Source: Lusitaniella coriacea LEGE 07157
GTDB taxonomy: Bacteria; Cyanobacteriota; Cyanobacteriia; Cyanobacteriales; Spirulinaceae
Direction of reading: 5' to 3'
Assembly (NCBI RefSeq): GCF_015207425.1
Contig: NZ_JADEWZ010000003.1
Span: 124,001 to 188,000, forward strand
Length of the DNA: 64,000 bases
Below the pieces are notes generated by a model. That model was not told where the DNA came from and ran no database searches. It worked only from the letters and a program-made list of their open reading frames with translations. Shown in pieces: positions 25,247 to 37,278 of the stretch. How positions within the stretch are numbered: position 1 is the stretch's first letter; each line of letters begins with the position of its first letter. The translations under genes and the position numbers were made by a program.

Positions 25247-26041
25247 CTAGAGTTCCTTCTCTTGAACTCTTGTCACTCTGTTTCGCGGTACAATTGGCTC
25301 GTCAAATTCGGGCTGAGTGGGAGAATGCCGGAGATTGAGGGGCATTTTGAGTGTGGGTCTTCTTAAATCGGGGTTGCGCGGTTCAAATGCCTGAAGTCCT
25401 TCAAGTACTGCATCTCGCACGATCGCTTCTGATTCTTGTCCTAACAAAAGATGAAAATATTGCACCACCTGCGCGCGATGGGGAGTGTTGAATGACTCTT
25501 TTGCTGCCAAGCGAGTCAGTTGGCGCACGGCGATGAGGCGCTTGAGGGGATCGGGTTGGGTTAAATCTGCGAGGAGTCGATCGTATTTGTCTTCGTTGGA
25601 GTGAGTTTGAGAATCGATCGCGCGCCAAGATAATAATGCAAGGGTCAATAGCGTTCCCAACCCTTGAAGAATAGCGCCTACCGCTAACCAACGATTTTCG
25701 ACATTTGCCCAAATTGAGGCTGCCATATAGGTCAAAAGTGCGGCAATTCCCCCACTACTGACAGCTAGGGTAAATTGCCGATGGGTGCTGCTGAAGAATT
25801 TTTGGAGATTGACTTGGTAGGCGTGCCAGTTTTGACCTTGGAGTTGATAAACACCCCACATTGCACCAATCCCAACCGTTGTTGCGAGGAGCAGCTTCCA
25901 GTTCCAAACCAGCGCGATCGCGATTCCAATTGCAGCGAGGAACCAACGACTAGAGGTGAGAAATCGACGCTCCAATTTAATGCCTGTGAGTTCCTGGAAA
26001 AAAGAAAGAAGCGGCTTTCGCCTGGATGACACTTGTGCCAC
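25247..26041 (-). CDS. Membrane protein with armadillo/HEAT-like C-terminal helices
   Basis: A 264-residue protein. The N-terminal half has several hydrophobic stretches (RWFLAAIGIAIALVWNW, LLLATTVGIGAMWGVY, two more to about residue 140). The C-terminal half is helical and soluble, with repeats such as DPLKRLIAVRQLTRLA and SEAIVRDAVLEGLQAF that look like armadillo/HEAT helices. I believe this is a conserved cyanobacterial family without assigned function. It faces the sensor kinase gene across a 266-bp gap with nothing recognised in it. Confidence 0.65.
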   Translation of the reverse strand: MAQVSSRRKPLLSFFQELTGIKLERRFLTSSRWFLAAIGIAIALVWNWKLLLATTVGIGAMWGVYQLQGQNWHAYQVNLQKFFSSTHRQFTLAVSSGGIAALLTYMAASIWANVENRWLAVGAILQGLGTLLTLALLSWRAIDSQTHSNEDKYDRLLADLTQPDPLKRLIAVRQLTRLAAKESFNTPHRAQVVQYFHLLLGQESEAIVRDAVLEGLQAFEPRNPDLRRPTLKMPLNLRHSPTQPEFDEPIVPRNRVTRVQEKEL

Positions 26042-26307
26042 GGAAGTTCCCTACATTACGAACAGATTCTGTATTGCTATTAGCATACAAGGTCACAGTC
26101 AACAGTCAACAGCGCCTGACGGCAAGGCAGATGAGGCAAACCTATGCCGACAAAGAAAGTGAGAAACTTGCTCGATCCAGACTGTATAAAGGTTCGAGCC
26201 ATCGAGCGCAATTTTTAGTTTCTGGAGAGAGTCAACAGTCAAGGGAATCAGAGAGTTAAGATACCACTATGTCTCCGCCTCATCTAAAAGCTCCCCCCAG
26301 CTTCCCG

Positions 26308-27714
26308 TCACTCTAACTTAGCGGCAGGAAGACGCACGGTAAAAATAGTTCCGCGATCTCGAAGAGCCGCATCTCCGATGCGATCGCGGACGCTTTCTAC
26401 CCCAATTTGTCCCCGATGATTGTTCGCAATGGCTCGCGCGATCGCGAGTCCCAAACCCGTTCCCGTTGACACTGGAGAATTTGAAGTGCGCGATCGCGCC
26501 GGATCGACCCGATAAAATCGATCGAAAATGTGGGGTAGATCGGACTCTGGGATTCCTCTTCCCGTATCTTCAATCCGAACTTGCAAAATGGGGTGGCGAT
26601 CGCGCTTAATTCGTTGTAGTTCCACCGCCACCGCTCCCTTTTCCGACTCTTCCGGGGATTGAGGTTGCGCGTACTCTAACGCATTACTTATTAAATTAGT
26701 AAACAAACGTGCCAAACAATCCCAATCGCCATCAACCGCAAAGACATCTTCTCCCAGATCGGAATCATCTGTTGGCGCGATCGCGCGAAGGGATAAATAG
26801 ATTTTTGCATTTTCCGCGATCGCGCGCTGCTCCTCAATCGCCTCAATCAACAACGCATCCAAAGGAAGGCGCTGAAACTCCACCTGCAACATTCCACTAT
26901 CCGATCGCGCCAAAAACAGCAGATCGTTCACCAAACGACCCAACCGCCGCGTCAACCGTTCGATGACCTCCAACTGTCGCCGTTGGAACTGGGGATCTGC
27001 ATCGGGATACGCCAGCATCATCTGTACGTTCGTTTGAATCGTTGCAATTGGATTGCGCAACTCGTGGGACGCATCAGCAGTAAACTGCTTTAAACTTTGA
27101 TAGGATTGCCGCACCGGTTCGATCGCCAGACCCGACAAAAACCATCCAATTCCCGCAACGCACGCGATCGTCACTAACGCACCGATCGTTAAATCCAAAA
27201 TCAACTGACGAATCGGTTTAGTCACCTCAAACCAAGGATGGCTGACGCGCAAATATCCCAAAACCTCGCGACCCTTTTCAATTCGTTTCGTCACCTGACG
27301 CAAGCATCGCCTAGAATCGTAGCGATTGCCTCCCGGCAACAAGCGTACCTCTCGCACCGTTTGACTCTTCGGATAGAGTTGGATCGGGATATCCAGCGCA
27401 CCGGAAAACGTAGACCACAACAACTTTCCATTGGGACTGAACCACTCTAGATCGATGCGATCGTCCTCCACCGCCTCCGCATTATTGCGAAAACTCTCCT
27501 CAATATTGACGCGACTTCCCCCCTTTGATTGGGGTAAGGTTTGAATCGAAAGTGATCGCTCGACAACTTCAACAACATGTTTGAGCGTATCGTCCATCCG
27601 CTCGATTAGCGTCGTGCGAACGTATAAATAAACCCCCGTCGCAAACAAAAGAAATAAAATTGCAGTGACGGCAGTGTACCAAATCGCTAAACGGCGACGA
27701 GTTGTTTGAAACAT
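26308..27714 (-). CDS. Two-component sensor histidine kinase
   Basis: A 468-residue membrane kinase. First membrane segment at about residues 12-30, an extracytoplasmic region of about 135 residues, second membrane segment at about 170-195, then HisKA with the phospho-acceptor His in DASHELRNPIATIQ, and HATPase with NALEYAQ (N box), DTGRGIPESDLPHIFDRFYR and GTGLGLAIA. All key residues are intact. The opening FQTTRRRLAIWYTAVTAILF reminds me of the cyanobacterial ManS/RppB-type kinases (manganese or metal/redox sensing), but I cannot confirm that. No response regulator gene is adjacent, so it is an orphan in this window. Confidence 0.9.
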   Translation of the reverse strand: MFQTTRRRLAIWYTAVTAILFLLFATGVYLYVRTTLIERMDDTLKHVVEVVERSLSIQTLPQSKGGSRVNIEESFRNNAEAVEDDRIDLEWFSPNGKLLWSTFSGALDIPIQLYPKSQTVREVRLLPGGNRYDSRRCLRQVTKRIEKGREVLGYLRVSHPWFEVTKPIRQLILDLTIGALVTIACVAGIGWFLSGLAIEPVRQSYQSLKQFTADASHELRNPIATIQTNVQMMLAYPDADPQFQRRQLEVIERLTRRLGRLVNDLLFLARSDSGMLQVEFQRLPLDALLIEAIEEQRAIAENAKIYLSLRAIAPTDDSDLGEDVFAVDGDWDCLARLFTNLISNALEYAQPQSPEESEKGAVAVELQRIKRDRHPILQVRIEDTGRGIPESDLPHIFDRFYRVDPARSRTSNSPVSTGTGLGLAIARAIANNHRGQIGVESVRDRIGDAALRDRGTIFTVRLPAAKLE

Positions 27715-27743
27715 GGGAACGGGTTAGAGCAGAACGTCCAAAG

Positions 27744-28610
27744 CTAAAACGCAGGTGCAGGTATCCCCTCTTCTGTATTTTCCCCGTACTGAGAAACCAT
27801 TGCCTCTTCAACCCCTAGAGGCTTGAGTCCCCGCGTGATTTGATGAATCCACCAAATTTCTTCTGTTTGGACAGCATCAAAACCTGCTGCACCCATCCAA
27901 GCATCCGTACTACCCTTCGCGTAGTCTTGAATGTATGGCTCCTCGAACACATTAGTTAGCCACTCCGTATGGCGGAGAGTCTTTTGATTACCATCAAGAA
28001 TCGTGACCTGTCCGCCCGGTTGCAGCAGGCGGAAGCACTCCCGTAGGATCGATTGAGAAATCGCTGGGGGCGTTTCGTGGAAAAGTAGCGAAGCCGTCAC
28101 GAGGTCGAAGGATTCGTTAGGAAAGCCCGTTGCTTCAGCTTTACCGTGTTGCCATTCAATCCGTAACCCTGCTTCTGTGGCTTTATGTTCTGCCATTGCC
28201 AGCATATAAGGCGATAAATCCAGTCCAATCACCTCTGCTTGGGGAAACGCTTTTTTCAATAAGAGCGTTGTCGAACCCGTTCCGCAACCAAGATCCAGAA
28301 TGCGTCGCGGCTGTCCGCCAATGCGATTAATGGCTTCCTGACGCACCCATATTTCACCGGGAGGAAGAACGTATTGAGTGATGGGATCGTAGGTAATTGC
28401 AGCGTCTAAATTCAAGTAGCCGCCTTCAACACCGTGGAAATTTTGCGAGAGGTAGTAGTCTGGATAAACTAGGTCGGGTTGACAGACGCGATCGCGCAGC
28501 GCCTCCCAATCTTTGCTTTTGGACAATTGTCGCATTTCCTCTTCATCCAGCAGGAAACTAAAAATCGGTTGGAGAAAGCGATTCCAAAGGGTATCTTGAC
28601 GCACTGCCAT
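27744..28610 (-). CDS. Class I SAM-dependent methyltransferase
   Basis: A 288-residue protein with the AdoMet-binding Rossmann motifs: RRILDLGCGTGSTTLLL (motif I) at about residue 105, AEVIGLDLSPYML (motif II), and FDLVTASLLFHETPP. The N-terminal 95 residues are a family-specific cap with VYPDYYLSQNFHGVEGGYLN. I recall similar proteins across cyanobacteria without a known substrate. The start ATG 28610 is reasonable. The kinase gene follows 29 bp after its stop on the same strand; whether they share a transcript is unclear. Confidence 0.88.
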   Translation of the reverse strand: MAVRQDTLWNRFLQPIFSFLLDEEEMRQLSKSKDWEALRDRVCQPDLVYPDYYLSQNFHGVEGGYLNLDAAITYDPITQYVLPPGEIWVRQEAINRIGGQPRRILDLGCGTGSTTLLLKKAFPQAEVIGLDLSPYMLAMAEHKATEAGLRIEWQHGKAEATGFPNESFDLVTASLLFHETPPAISQSILRECFRLLQPGGQVTILDGNQKTLRHTEWLTNVFEEPYIQDYAKGSTDAWMGAAGFDAVQTEEIWWIHQITRGLKPLGVEEAMVSQYGENTEEGIPAPAF

Positions 28611-28795
28611 AGGAATAATTGGGCGAAAAAATCAGGTGGATCGATGACTTTACGAATTGTAACAACAAAATCCCTTAACGAAACGGGCTAAAGAGACTCT
28701 GATATGAAATCCGGTTGAATGTCCTCAGCTAGGACTGACACGGTGAAAGAATCGATCCACAAATTGAAAATTGACAGACTACTAGACAAGTTGAG

Positions 28796-29956
28796 TTATT
28801 TAGCCTGATGTTTCTGCAAAACGCGATCGAGTGCTTCAAGTAGCACGACAACATTCTCGCGCCGACTGTTGAAACCCATCAACCCAATCCGCCACACCTT
28901 ACCACCAAGTTCCCCCAATCCCCCAGCAATCTCAATGTTGTACTCGTCAAGGAGTTGACGCGCAACGGCTTTCCCATCAACTCCTTCGGGAATGCGAACC
29001 GTTGTTAGAGTGGGCAAGCGATATTCTTTTTCCACATGACAAGTCAGCCCTAAATCTTCCAATCCCTGCCAAAGTAACTCAACATTATCTTGATGGCGCT
29101 GCCAGCGTTCTGCCAATCCTTCCTCAGCAACGAGGCGCAAAGCTTCCCGCAAGGCGTAGCTCATATTGATAGGTGCCGTATGATGATAGGTGCGCTCGTC
29201 TCCCCAATATTTACTCACCAAAGACATATCGAGATACCAGTTAGGAACTGTGGTTTTGCGGCGATGCAGCTTCTCCACAGCGCGAGGACTAAGCGTTAAG
29301 GGGGAGATTCCCGGCGGACATCCCAGCCCCTTTTGACTGCAACTATAGGCCATATCAACGCCCCAGCGATCGAGGAATAAAGGAACTCCCCCTAAACTGG
29401 TAACTGTATCAACCAGCAGCAAACAATTATACTCGCGACACAATTCGCCCACGTCTTCGAGAGGCTGACGCGCGCCTGTGGAGGTTTCTGCGTGAACGAG
29501 GGCGAGAATTGCAGGACGATGGGTTTCGAGGTTTTCCCGAATTTCTTCTAAAGAAAAGACTTGTCCCCAAGGTTTCATCATCTTACGCACGTCAGCACCA
29601 TAGCGTCCTGCCATATCGACGAGACGATGACCGAAATAGCCCTTTACACCCACCAGAACCACATCGCCCGGTTCTACGGTATTGGCAAGAGTGGCTTCCA
29701 TCGCAGCGCTTCCCGCCCCGCTAACGGGAATGGTCAGTGGGTTATCCGTCTGCCAAGCGTAGCGTAGGAGGGTCTGAATTTCATTCATCAGTTGAATGAA
29801 GCAAGGATCGAGGTGACCGACCTGGCGCATAGTTAAAGCTTGTAGAACGCGGGGATGGGCGTTGGAGGGACCAGGGCCCAGGAGAAGGCGTGGGGGAACG
29901 TCCAGTTGAGGAAATTGGACGCGATGAGTTTCGTTGATTTCGGTGGGAGCGTTCAT
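28796..29956 (-). CDS. Class V aminotransferase (alanine/serine--glyoxylate type)
   Basis: A 386-residue PLP enzyme of fold type I, subgroup V. Visible: the N-terminal LLLGPGPSNAHPRVLQAL, the substrate/cofactor loop VSGAGSAAMEATLAN, Asp in LLLVDTVTSLGGVP and the Schiff-base Lys in YSCSQKGLGCPPG. Likely reaction: alanine (or serine) plus glyoxylate to pyruvate (or hydroxypyruvate) plus glycine, as in photorespiratory glycolate metabolism. Older cyanobacterial annotations call this protein a soluble hydrogenase subunit, a name with little support. Single gene, divergent from tpiA across a 285-bp region holding both promoters. Confidence 0.93.
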   Translation of the reverse strand: MNAPTEINETHRVQFPQLDVPPRLLLGPGPSNAHPRVLQALTMRQVGHLDPCFIQLMNEIQTLLRYAWQTDNPLTIPVSGAGSAAMEATLANTVEPGDVVLVGVKGYFGHRLVDMAGRYGADVRKMMKPWGQVFSLEEIRENLETHRPAILALVHAETSTGARQPLEDVGELCREYNCLLLVDTVTSLGGVPLFLDRWGVDMAYSCSQKGLGCPPGISPLTLSPRAVEKLHRRKTTVPNWYLDMSLVSKYWGDERTYHHTAPINMSYALREALRLVAEEGLAERWQRHQDNVELLWQGLEDLGLTCHVEKEYRLPTLTTVRIPEGVDGKAVARQLLDEYNIEIAGGLGELGGKVWRIGLMGFNSRRENVVVLLEALDRVLQKHQAK

Positions 29957-30241
29957 GGGTTTTACTAAATTTTTGTTACATTTGCTACATCTTTTTCAGA
30001 GTATCGGAAATGGGTTCTCGACGGAAGTCAGAGGGCGATTCTGAAGGAAGTTACGAAGCGGAACGCCTGACAAGTAAAGATTTCCCTCAATCAAATGTCG
30101 ATTGACTTCAAGCTGAAGCGTTCGATCTCCATTGCCAGAAAAAGCACGCCAATTTCCCGCTTAACCTCGCGTTAATCTCCTTAACGTTTTAAACTTAAAT
30201 TTGCAATATTGCGTCTAAATCTAAGCTCGTTAAAATAAGCC

Positions 30242-30967
30242 GTGCGAAAAATTCTCATTGCTGGTAACTGGAAAATGCACAAGACTCAGGCGGAAGCCGA
30301 GCAGTTCTTACAAGCATTTCTGCCAGAGTTGGAAAAAACCGATAAGGAACGGGGAGTCATTCTCTGTCCGACCTTTACCTCATTGGACGTAATGTCCAAA
30401 AATCTTCATGGAAGTCTTGTGCGCCTGGGGTCGCAAAATATTCACTGGGAGGATTCAGGAGCCTATACGGGAGAAATTTCGGGGGCAATGCTCCTCGAAC
30501 TGAGCGTAAGTTACGCGATTGTCGGTCATAGCGAACGCCGCCAATATTTTGGAGAGACAGATGAAACGGTAAACTTGCGTCTCAAAGCCGCTCAAAAGCA
30601 CGGAATCACGCCGATTCTCTGTGTTGGCGAAAGCAAGGCTCAACGGGACAACGGGGAAACGGAAAAGGTCATTAGCGCTCAAATTGAAAAAGATTTAGTG
30701 GATGTAGACCAAACTCAGCTTGTCATTGCCTACGAACCGATTTGGGCAATTGGGACGGGGGATACCTGCGGTTCGGTAGAAGCCAATCGCGTCATTGGTT
30801 TAATTCGCTCTCAGTTAAGCAATCCGGATGTTCCTATTCAATATGGCGGTTCGGTGAAGCCGAATAATATTGATGAGATTATGGCGCAGTCGGAAATTGA
30901 TGGGGCATTGGTGGGAGGAGCTAGTTTAGATCCTGCGGGTTTTGCTCGAATTGTGAATTATCAATAA
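30242..30967 (+). CDS. tpiA: Triosephosphate isomerase
   Basis: A 241-residue TIM barrel enzyme interconverting dihydroxyacetone phosphate and glyceraldehyde 3-phosphate in glycolysis and the Calvin cycle. Substrate Lys in AGNWKMHKT, catalytic His in [10 protein letters not shown], catalytic Glu in [11 protein letters not shown] and the phosphate loops YGGSVKPNN and VGGASLDP are all present. The start is GTG at 30242, and the sequence begins only three residues before the conserved AGNWK. Ends 91 bp before folP on the same strand, so the two may be cotranscribed. Confidence 0.98.
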   Translation: MRKILIAGNWKMHKTQAEAEQFLQAFLPELEKTDKERGVILCPTFTSLDVMSKNLHGSLVRLGSQNIHWEDSGAYTGEISGAMLLELSVSYAIVGHSERRQYFGETDETVNLRLKAAQKHGITPILCVGESKAQRDNGETEKVISAQIEKDLVDVDQTQLVIAYEPIWAIGTGDTCGSVEANRVIGLIRSQLSNPDVPIQYGGSVKPNNIDEIMAQSEIDGALVGGASLDPAGFARIVNYQ

Positions 30968-31058
30968 ATTTGGGACGGGGTTTCTTTGCACTGTGGGGTT
31001 TCCCTGATACCAATTCTCGCTCGCGCGATCTAATCTACTGTAGGGGTATAGCACTGCT

Positions 31059-31946
31059 ATGCCCCTAACTCTTGCTCAATCTCAACGTACAAGCATGATG
31101 AATAGCGCTTCAATTCTGGAGATTCGCGGGCATTCTTTTGCCTGGGGAGAACGAACCTATGTAATGGGGATATTGAATGTTACCCCAGACAGTTTTAGCG
31201 ATGGCGGAGAGTTCAATACGCTAGCGACGGCACTGGAACAGGCGAAACAGATGGTAGCAGATGGGGTAGATATTGTGGATGTAGGCGGTCAGTCTACGCG
31301 ACCGGGTGCGGCGCAAATTGGATTGGAAGAGGAACTCAATCGTGTTGTTCCTGTCGTTCGAGCGCTGCGAGAGGAAACGGATGTACCGATTTCTGTGGAT
31401 ACCACTAGGGCTGCGGTGGCGAAAGCTGCGGTTGAGGCGGGTGCGGATATTGTAAACGATATTTCCGGTGCTACGTTTGATGACGAGATGTTGCCGATTG
31501 TTGCCGAATTGGGGGTTCCCGTCGTGTTAATGCACCTTCGCGGTACGCCAGCAACAATGCAATCGCTCACCACCTACAAGGATTTGATGGGGGAGATTTA
31601 TCAATTTTTAGAGGGGCAAATTGAAAAGGCAGTTCGGTCTGGAGTCGCGCGATCGCGCGTTATCATTGACCCCGGTATTGGTTTCGCGAAAACCCACGTC
31701 CAAAATTTGGAAATTTTTCGCCGCTTGAGCGAGTTTCACCCCTTAAATGCGCCCCTTTTAGTCGGCCCCTCGCGCAAAAGCTTCATCGGTCATATTTTAG
31801 AACGCAGCGACCCCAAAGAGCGCCTGTGGGGGACAGCAGCCGCTTGTTGCAGTGCAATTGCTGGAGGAACGGATATCCTGCGAGTGCATGATGTTGCCCA
31901 AATGCGGGATGTTTGCCGCGTTGCCGATGCCCTCTGGCGAAGCTAA
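31059..31946 (+). CDS. folP: Dihydropteroate synthase
   Basis: A TIM-barrel enzyme of up to 295 residues that joins 4-aminobenzoate to 6-hydroxymethyl-dihydropterin pyrophosphate in folate synthesis. Motifs: MGILNVTPDSFSDGG (phosphate-binding loop), VDVGGQSTRPGA, PISVDTTRA, NDISGATFD, IDPGIGFAKT and GPSRKSFIG. Starts are ambiguous: ATG 31059, 31095 and 31098 are in frame, and the family usually begins close to the last two. Follows tpiA. The TrmFO gene downstream also uses folate, but lies on the other strand. Confidence 0.96.
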   Translation: MPLTLAQSQRTSMMNSASILEIRGHSFAWGERTYVMGILNVTPDSFSDGGEFNTLATALEQAKQMVADGVDIVDVGGQSTRPGAAQIGLEEELNRVVPVVRALREETDVPISVDTTRAAVAKAAVEAGADIVNDISGATFDDEMLPIVAELGVPVVLMHLRGTPATMQSLTTYKDLMGEIYQFLEGQIEKAVRSGVARSRVIIDPGIGFAKTHVQNLEIFRRLSEFHPLNAPLLVGPSRKSFIGHILERSDPKERLWGTAAACCSAIAGGTDILRVHDVAQMRDVCRVADALWRS

Positions 31947-32365
31947 GAGAAAACTCGGATCTTTTGAGGTTTGGCAATTGGCGATACCGAATTTGTTCGG
32001 GGTTTAAACTTACACTATCAATATTGACTCTTTGCTATCTTTACGTCTTTTTCCCGATGCAATTTTCTTGGATCCTCCTAAAAGGTAATTTGCCTCTATC
32101 CGAAGAAGGAATGTTCAGTAATATTACTAATTCTATTTGATTACTTCTTTGGGATTCTTTTTGGAGAATTTAAGCCTTCAAACCTAGCAATAGAATATCG
32201 CTATTTCCATGATTTTCATCTATTTTTACCCATGAATCCCTTTAAGCTTCCCAATATAGCATGAGCTTCATATATCTTTAAACTCATCCTCAGATTTATC
32301 TTCTACACTTAGATGAAGTGGATAAAATCCATTTTTTAATATCGTCGCTCCTTTAAAAACTTATT
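31947..32365. other. 419-bp A+T-rich intergenic region; nothing recognised
   Basis: Low complexity and A+T-rich, with no supported reading frame, tRNA or clear terminator. It should hold the end of the folP transcript and the promoter of the small zinc-ribbon gene. Confidence 0.5.
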
Positions 32366-32551
32366 ATGAATAGCTGTCCCTGTTGCACCCAACAAATGGT
32401 TCTTTACGCCGGAAATAACCGTTTATATTGGTATTGCTGTAATTGTCGCCAAGAAATGCCAGATTTGCTCAATGTGATGTTGACGGCAAGGCAAAAGCAT
32501 CAAAAACCGTCAAATGTGCAAACTAAAAAAGAAGTCGCTATTGCAACGTAA
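32366..32551 (+). CDS. Small zinc-ribbon protein
   Basis: A 61-residue protein with two CxxC pairs: CPCC near the start and CCNC about 17 residues later, in the frame [15 protein letters not shown]. This four-Cys knuckle is typical of very small cyanobacterial zinc ribbons of unknown role. ATG 32366 is the only sensible start. Its last 14 bases overlap the end of the convergent trmFO gene. Function not known. Confidence 0.72.
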   Translation: MNSCPCCTQQMVLYAGNNRLYWYCCNCRQEMPDLLNVMLTARQKHQKPSNVQTKKEVAIAT

Positions 32552-33911
32552 GTGCGGCTGGAATGTTGTTGATTTGACTCCACCACGTTTCAAGATCCAT
32601 TAAAGCGCGATCGCGATAAGCCCCGTATCTCTCCCGTTTATTGCGAATGCGCTTTTCTGTGGGCGGTAAAATGCCAAAATTCGGCGGCATCGGTTGGAAG
32701 TGTTTGGGCGAGGCGGAGGTAATAAACTCAAACAGCGCTCCCATCATTGTGGTGGGGGGTAAGACAATAGGATCGAGTCCTCGCGCCAACCGTGCGGCAT
32801 TGGTTCCCGCCAACCAGCCCCCCGCAGAAGCGGCAGTGTAACCTTCGGTTCCCACCAATTGTCCCGCAGCGAATAAGGTGGGACGTTTTTGAAATTGCAG
32901 GGTTGGGTTTAATAACTCAGGGGAATTAATAAATGTGTTGCGGTGCATCACGCCCATGCGCACAAATTCTGCCGCCTCCAAACCGGGAATCGTGCGAAAA
33001 ACGCGCTTCTGTTCGCCCCAACGCAAATTGGTTTGAAAGCCCACCATATTCCAAAGTTGTCCGGCTTTATCCTCTTGTCGCAATTGCACGACGGCATAGG
33101 GGCGCTTGGATTGGTTTTCTGGGGCGCAAAAGTCCCCGTGACGCGCGTCAAACAATCCCACCGGTTTTAGGGGTCCATAGCGCATCGTCTCTTCGCCGCG
33201 CTGGGCAAGTTCTTCAATGGGGAGACAGCCTTCAAAGAATTTCGCATTTTCTCGCTCAAACTCCTTTACAGGCGCTTGTTCCGCTTTGCACAGCGCTTGC
33301 TGAAACTGGCGATACTGCTCTGGATTCATGGGACAGTTGAGATAAGCCGCTTCGCCTCTGTCGTAACGAGAGGCAAGAAAGGCGATGTCTCGGTTAATGG
33401 ATTCTCCCACAATAATCGGACTGGCAGCATCAAAAAAGCTGAGGTAATCCATTCCGGTGAAGCGCTGTAAATCTTCTGTTAGAGACTCGCTGGTGAGGGG
33501 TCCTGTGGTGAGGACAACGATGCCTTCTGGGGGAATGGCGGGGATTTCGCCCCGTCGCAATTCAATGAGGGGGTGAGAGGAGAGAGTTTCGGTGAGTTCT
33601 TGGCTAAACACCGCGCGATCCACTGCCAGCGCGCCCCCGGCGGGGACAGCGTGTTCGTCGGCTTTTTGGACAATAATCGAACTGAGGTTGCGCAGTTCGC
33701 TGTGGAGAAGTCCTGCGGCGCGATCGCTTGCCATTGCCCCAAAGGAGTTGCTACATACCAATTCTGCTAACTCTTTGGTGTGGTGTGCTGGGCTAGTGCA
33801 AATCGGACGCATTTCGTGCAGCACGACGGGGATGCCCGCACGAGCAATTTGCCAAGCGGCTTCTGTTCCCGCTAAACCACCACCGATTACTTGAATGGGT
33901 GTTTGAGTCAT
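32538..33911 (-). CDS. trmFO: Methylenetetrahydrofolate--tRNA (uracil-54-C5)-methyltransferase, FAD-dependent
   Basis: A 457-residue flavoprotein that makes ribothymidine at position 54 of tRNA using methylene-THF and FADH2. The FAD-binding loop [18 protein letters not shown] is at the N-terminus, followed by VVLHEMRP, the CSNSFGA segment with a family cysteine, [11 protein letters not shown] and the C-terminal [20 protein letters not shown]. Length is typical. It ends by overlapping the small zinc-ribbon gene tail-to-tail by 14 bp. Single gene. Confidence 0.97.
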   Translation of the reverse strand: MTQTPIQVIGGGLAGTEAAWQIARAGIPVVLHEMRPICTSPAHHTKELAELVCSNSFGAMASDRAAGLLHSELRNLSSIIVQKADEHAVPAGGALAVDRAVFSQELTETLSSHPLIELRRGEIPAIPPEGIVVLTTGPLTSESLTEDLQRFTGMDYLSFFDAASPIIVGESINRDIAFLASRYDRGEAAYLNCPMNPEQYRQFQQALCKAEQAPVKEFERENAKFFEGCLPIEELAQRGEETMRYGPLKPVGLFDARHGDFCAPENQSKRPYAVVQLRQEDKAGQLWNMVGFQTNLRWGEQKRVFRTIPGLEAAEFVRMGVMHRNTFINSPELLNPTLQFQKRPTLFAAGQLVGTEGYTAASAGGWLAGTNAARLARGLDPIVLPPTTMMGALFEFITSASPKHFQPMPPNFGILPPTEKRIRNKRERYGAYRDRALMDLETWWSQINNIPAALTLQ

Positions 33912-33933
33912 TCTTTATTTAACCTTATATAAG

Positions 33934-34002
33934 TTTCTTCTTACCATTCCCTATTCCCTTGTCCTAGCAAGAGTTGTAGATAATTCACATCAGACGTGAA
34001 TT
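33934..34002 (-). repeat. Composite dispersed intergenic repeat (copy 1)
   Basis: Read on the minus strand: AATTCACGTCTGATGTGAATT, a short spacer, CTTGCTAGGACAAGGGAATAGG, then a purine tail TAAGAAGAAAC. The same arrangement occurs on the plus strand at 61964-62048, partly at 63261-63309, and its first module alone at 41004-41027. It lies in the gap between trmFO and the site-2 protease gene. Confidence 0.8.
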
Positions 34003-34003
34003 G

Positions 34004-35488
34004 CTAAATATTCATCCACTGAGCAACAGCTCCAGGTAGGGGGAGCAAAATGATCGCTAGCAATGCTAGGGCTAATAACCCTAACAAATCGCGACCGCTA
34101 TTTAAATCTGTCACGTCATTTAATGCCGGTTCGTCGGTGAGGGGCATAAAGAGTAGGGTAATTGCCCAGAAAACAAAGAAACCTTTCTGGAAAAACGCCA
34201 ACGGAAGCATTAATAAACGAGTGACTTGACCGATCGCGACTGCCATTCTTTGCCCAAACATGGCGTGAACGATATGTCCGCCATCGAGTTTGCCGACGGG
34301 CATTAAATTTAATGCCGTGACCATTATCCCAAGGGAACCCGCAATGGCTAAGGGGTGTAAATCGATCGCGGTATCCGGGGCTAGGCGACTGCCTAATGCG
34401 AGTTTACTCAAGATAGAGAACAAGAAGGAAAAGCGAGGATTGAGAGCCAGAGACTCCAGATCGACGATGCCAGCAGTCTCAGAGAGGGGGACGACTTCAG
34501 ACAGGGACAGTCCCCAAAGGAGAAGAGGGAGTGTTACAAGAAACCCGCCAATAGGACCCGCGATCGCGATATCAAAAAGAGCTTTGCGATGGGGAACTGG
34601 GGATTTCATTTGAACAAATGGTCCCAAAGTCCCGATGGGTAAGGGCATCGGAATGAAATAGGGGAGTGTGGTACGAATGTTATAACGAATTGCCATGAAG
34701 TAGTGGCTCAGTTCGTGAGCGCTTAAAATGGCGATAAACGGCACACTGTAATAAAGAAAGGCAAGTTTTAAGGCTTCTAGGTTTTCGTAGACTAGGGCAG
34801 GAGCCTCGCGATCGATTTCGACCACTCCCCCAAAAATGGTCATTGTAAAGAGTGTGATGAAAAATAGGGCTAGGGCTAAAAGTGGGCGATTGAGCCGTTC
34901 GTCTGGGCGATTTTGGTCTTTTGCCCAAGGGTTGGGAACGAGGGCGAAAAAGGGTTGGTTGGGCAAACCTTCTTGGAAAATGATCAAAAAGCGGTCGCCA
35001 AACTTGCTTTCAATATTCTCGCGAATGGTTTGATATGCCGCATCGGGATTGGAGCGCAACTTCCCACGACAGAGAATGGCTTGGGGGTGATAATCCAAGT
35101 GTTGTAGGTAATAGGTTCCCCAGGGAAAACAGTTGCGGAGTCGTTTTTCTTCTTCGGTGGTGATGGGACGCAGTTTCTTTTTTGATTCTTCGCGATCGCG
35201 TTCGAGAGTATCCTCCTGAAAAGGGGTTTGAGTTTGGGAAGCTGGCTCTTCTCGCCGTCCTTGTTGAATCAACCACAAGTACAATAGAGGACAAGCAATC
35301 AACGTCCCGATCGCGAGTCCAATTGGCAGTTCCTCTTGCATGACGACACTCCAGGCTTTCCAGAGGATTGCTGGGGTCATTAGGGCTAACCACAACATCC
35401 AAAGGGGCGTTTGGGTGAGACGGGCGACACTGCGCTTAACCATCGTGTAAGTAAAAAGACCCAAAAGGATCAAGAGTAACCATTCCAT
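34004..35488 (-). CDS. Site-2 protease family membrane metalloprotease (EGY1-like)
   Basis: A 494-residue polytopic M50 protease. The first 60 residues hold two membrane segments; a soluble region of about 140 residues follows, then a membrane domain with the zinc motif HELSH (in LSAHELSHYFMAIRY) and the second metal site NLMPVGKLDGGH with its Asp. Length and layout (long N-terminal soluble part, no PDZ domain) match the EGY1-type proteases of cyanobacteria and chloroplasts, while the RseP-type protease is a different gene at 51.5 kb. Substrates are probably membrane-anchored regulators, by family analogy. Starts at ATG 35488. Confidence 0.93.
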   Translation of the reverse strand: MEWLLLILLGLFTYTMVKRSVARLTQTPLWMLWLALMTPAILWKAWSVVMQEELPIGLAIGTLIACPLLYLWLIQQGRREEPASQTQTPFQEDTLERDREESKKKLRPITTEEEKRLRNCFPWGTYYLQHLDYHPQAILCRGKLRSNPDAAYQTIRENIESKFGDRFLIIFQEGLPNQPFFALVPNPWAKDQNRPDERLNRPLLALALFFITLFTMTIFGGVVEIDREAPALVYENLEALKLAFLYYSVPFIAILSAHELSHYFMAIRYNIRTTLPYFIPMPLPIGTLGPFVQMKSPVPHRKALFDIAIAGPIGGFLVTLPLLLWGLSLSEVVPLSETAGIVDLESLALNPRFSFLFSILSKLALGSRLAPDTAIDLHPLAIAGSLGIMVTALNLMPVGKLDGGHIVHAMFGQRMAVAIGQVTRLLMLPLAFFQKGFFVFWAITLLFMPLTDEPALNDVTDLNSGRDLLGLLALALLAIILLPLPGAVAQWMNI

Positions 35489-36656
<1,168 letters not shown>

Positions 36657-36695
36657 TCGCGCTGGTACTATTGGTCGCGATCGGCGACTAGCTAA

Positions 36696-37238
<543 letters not shown>

Positions 37239-37278
37239 GCGATCGCGTCTAAGAACCGATCGGACTTGAGTCCTTGAG

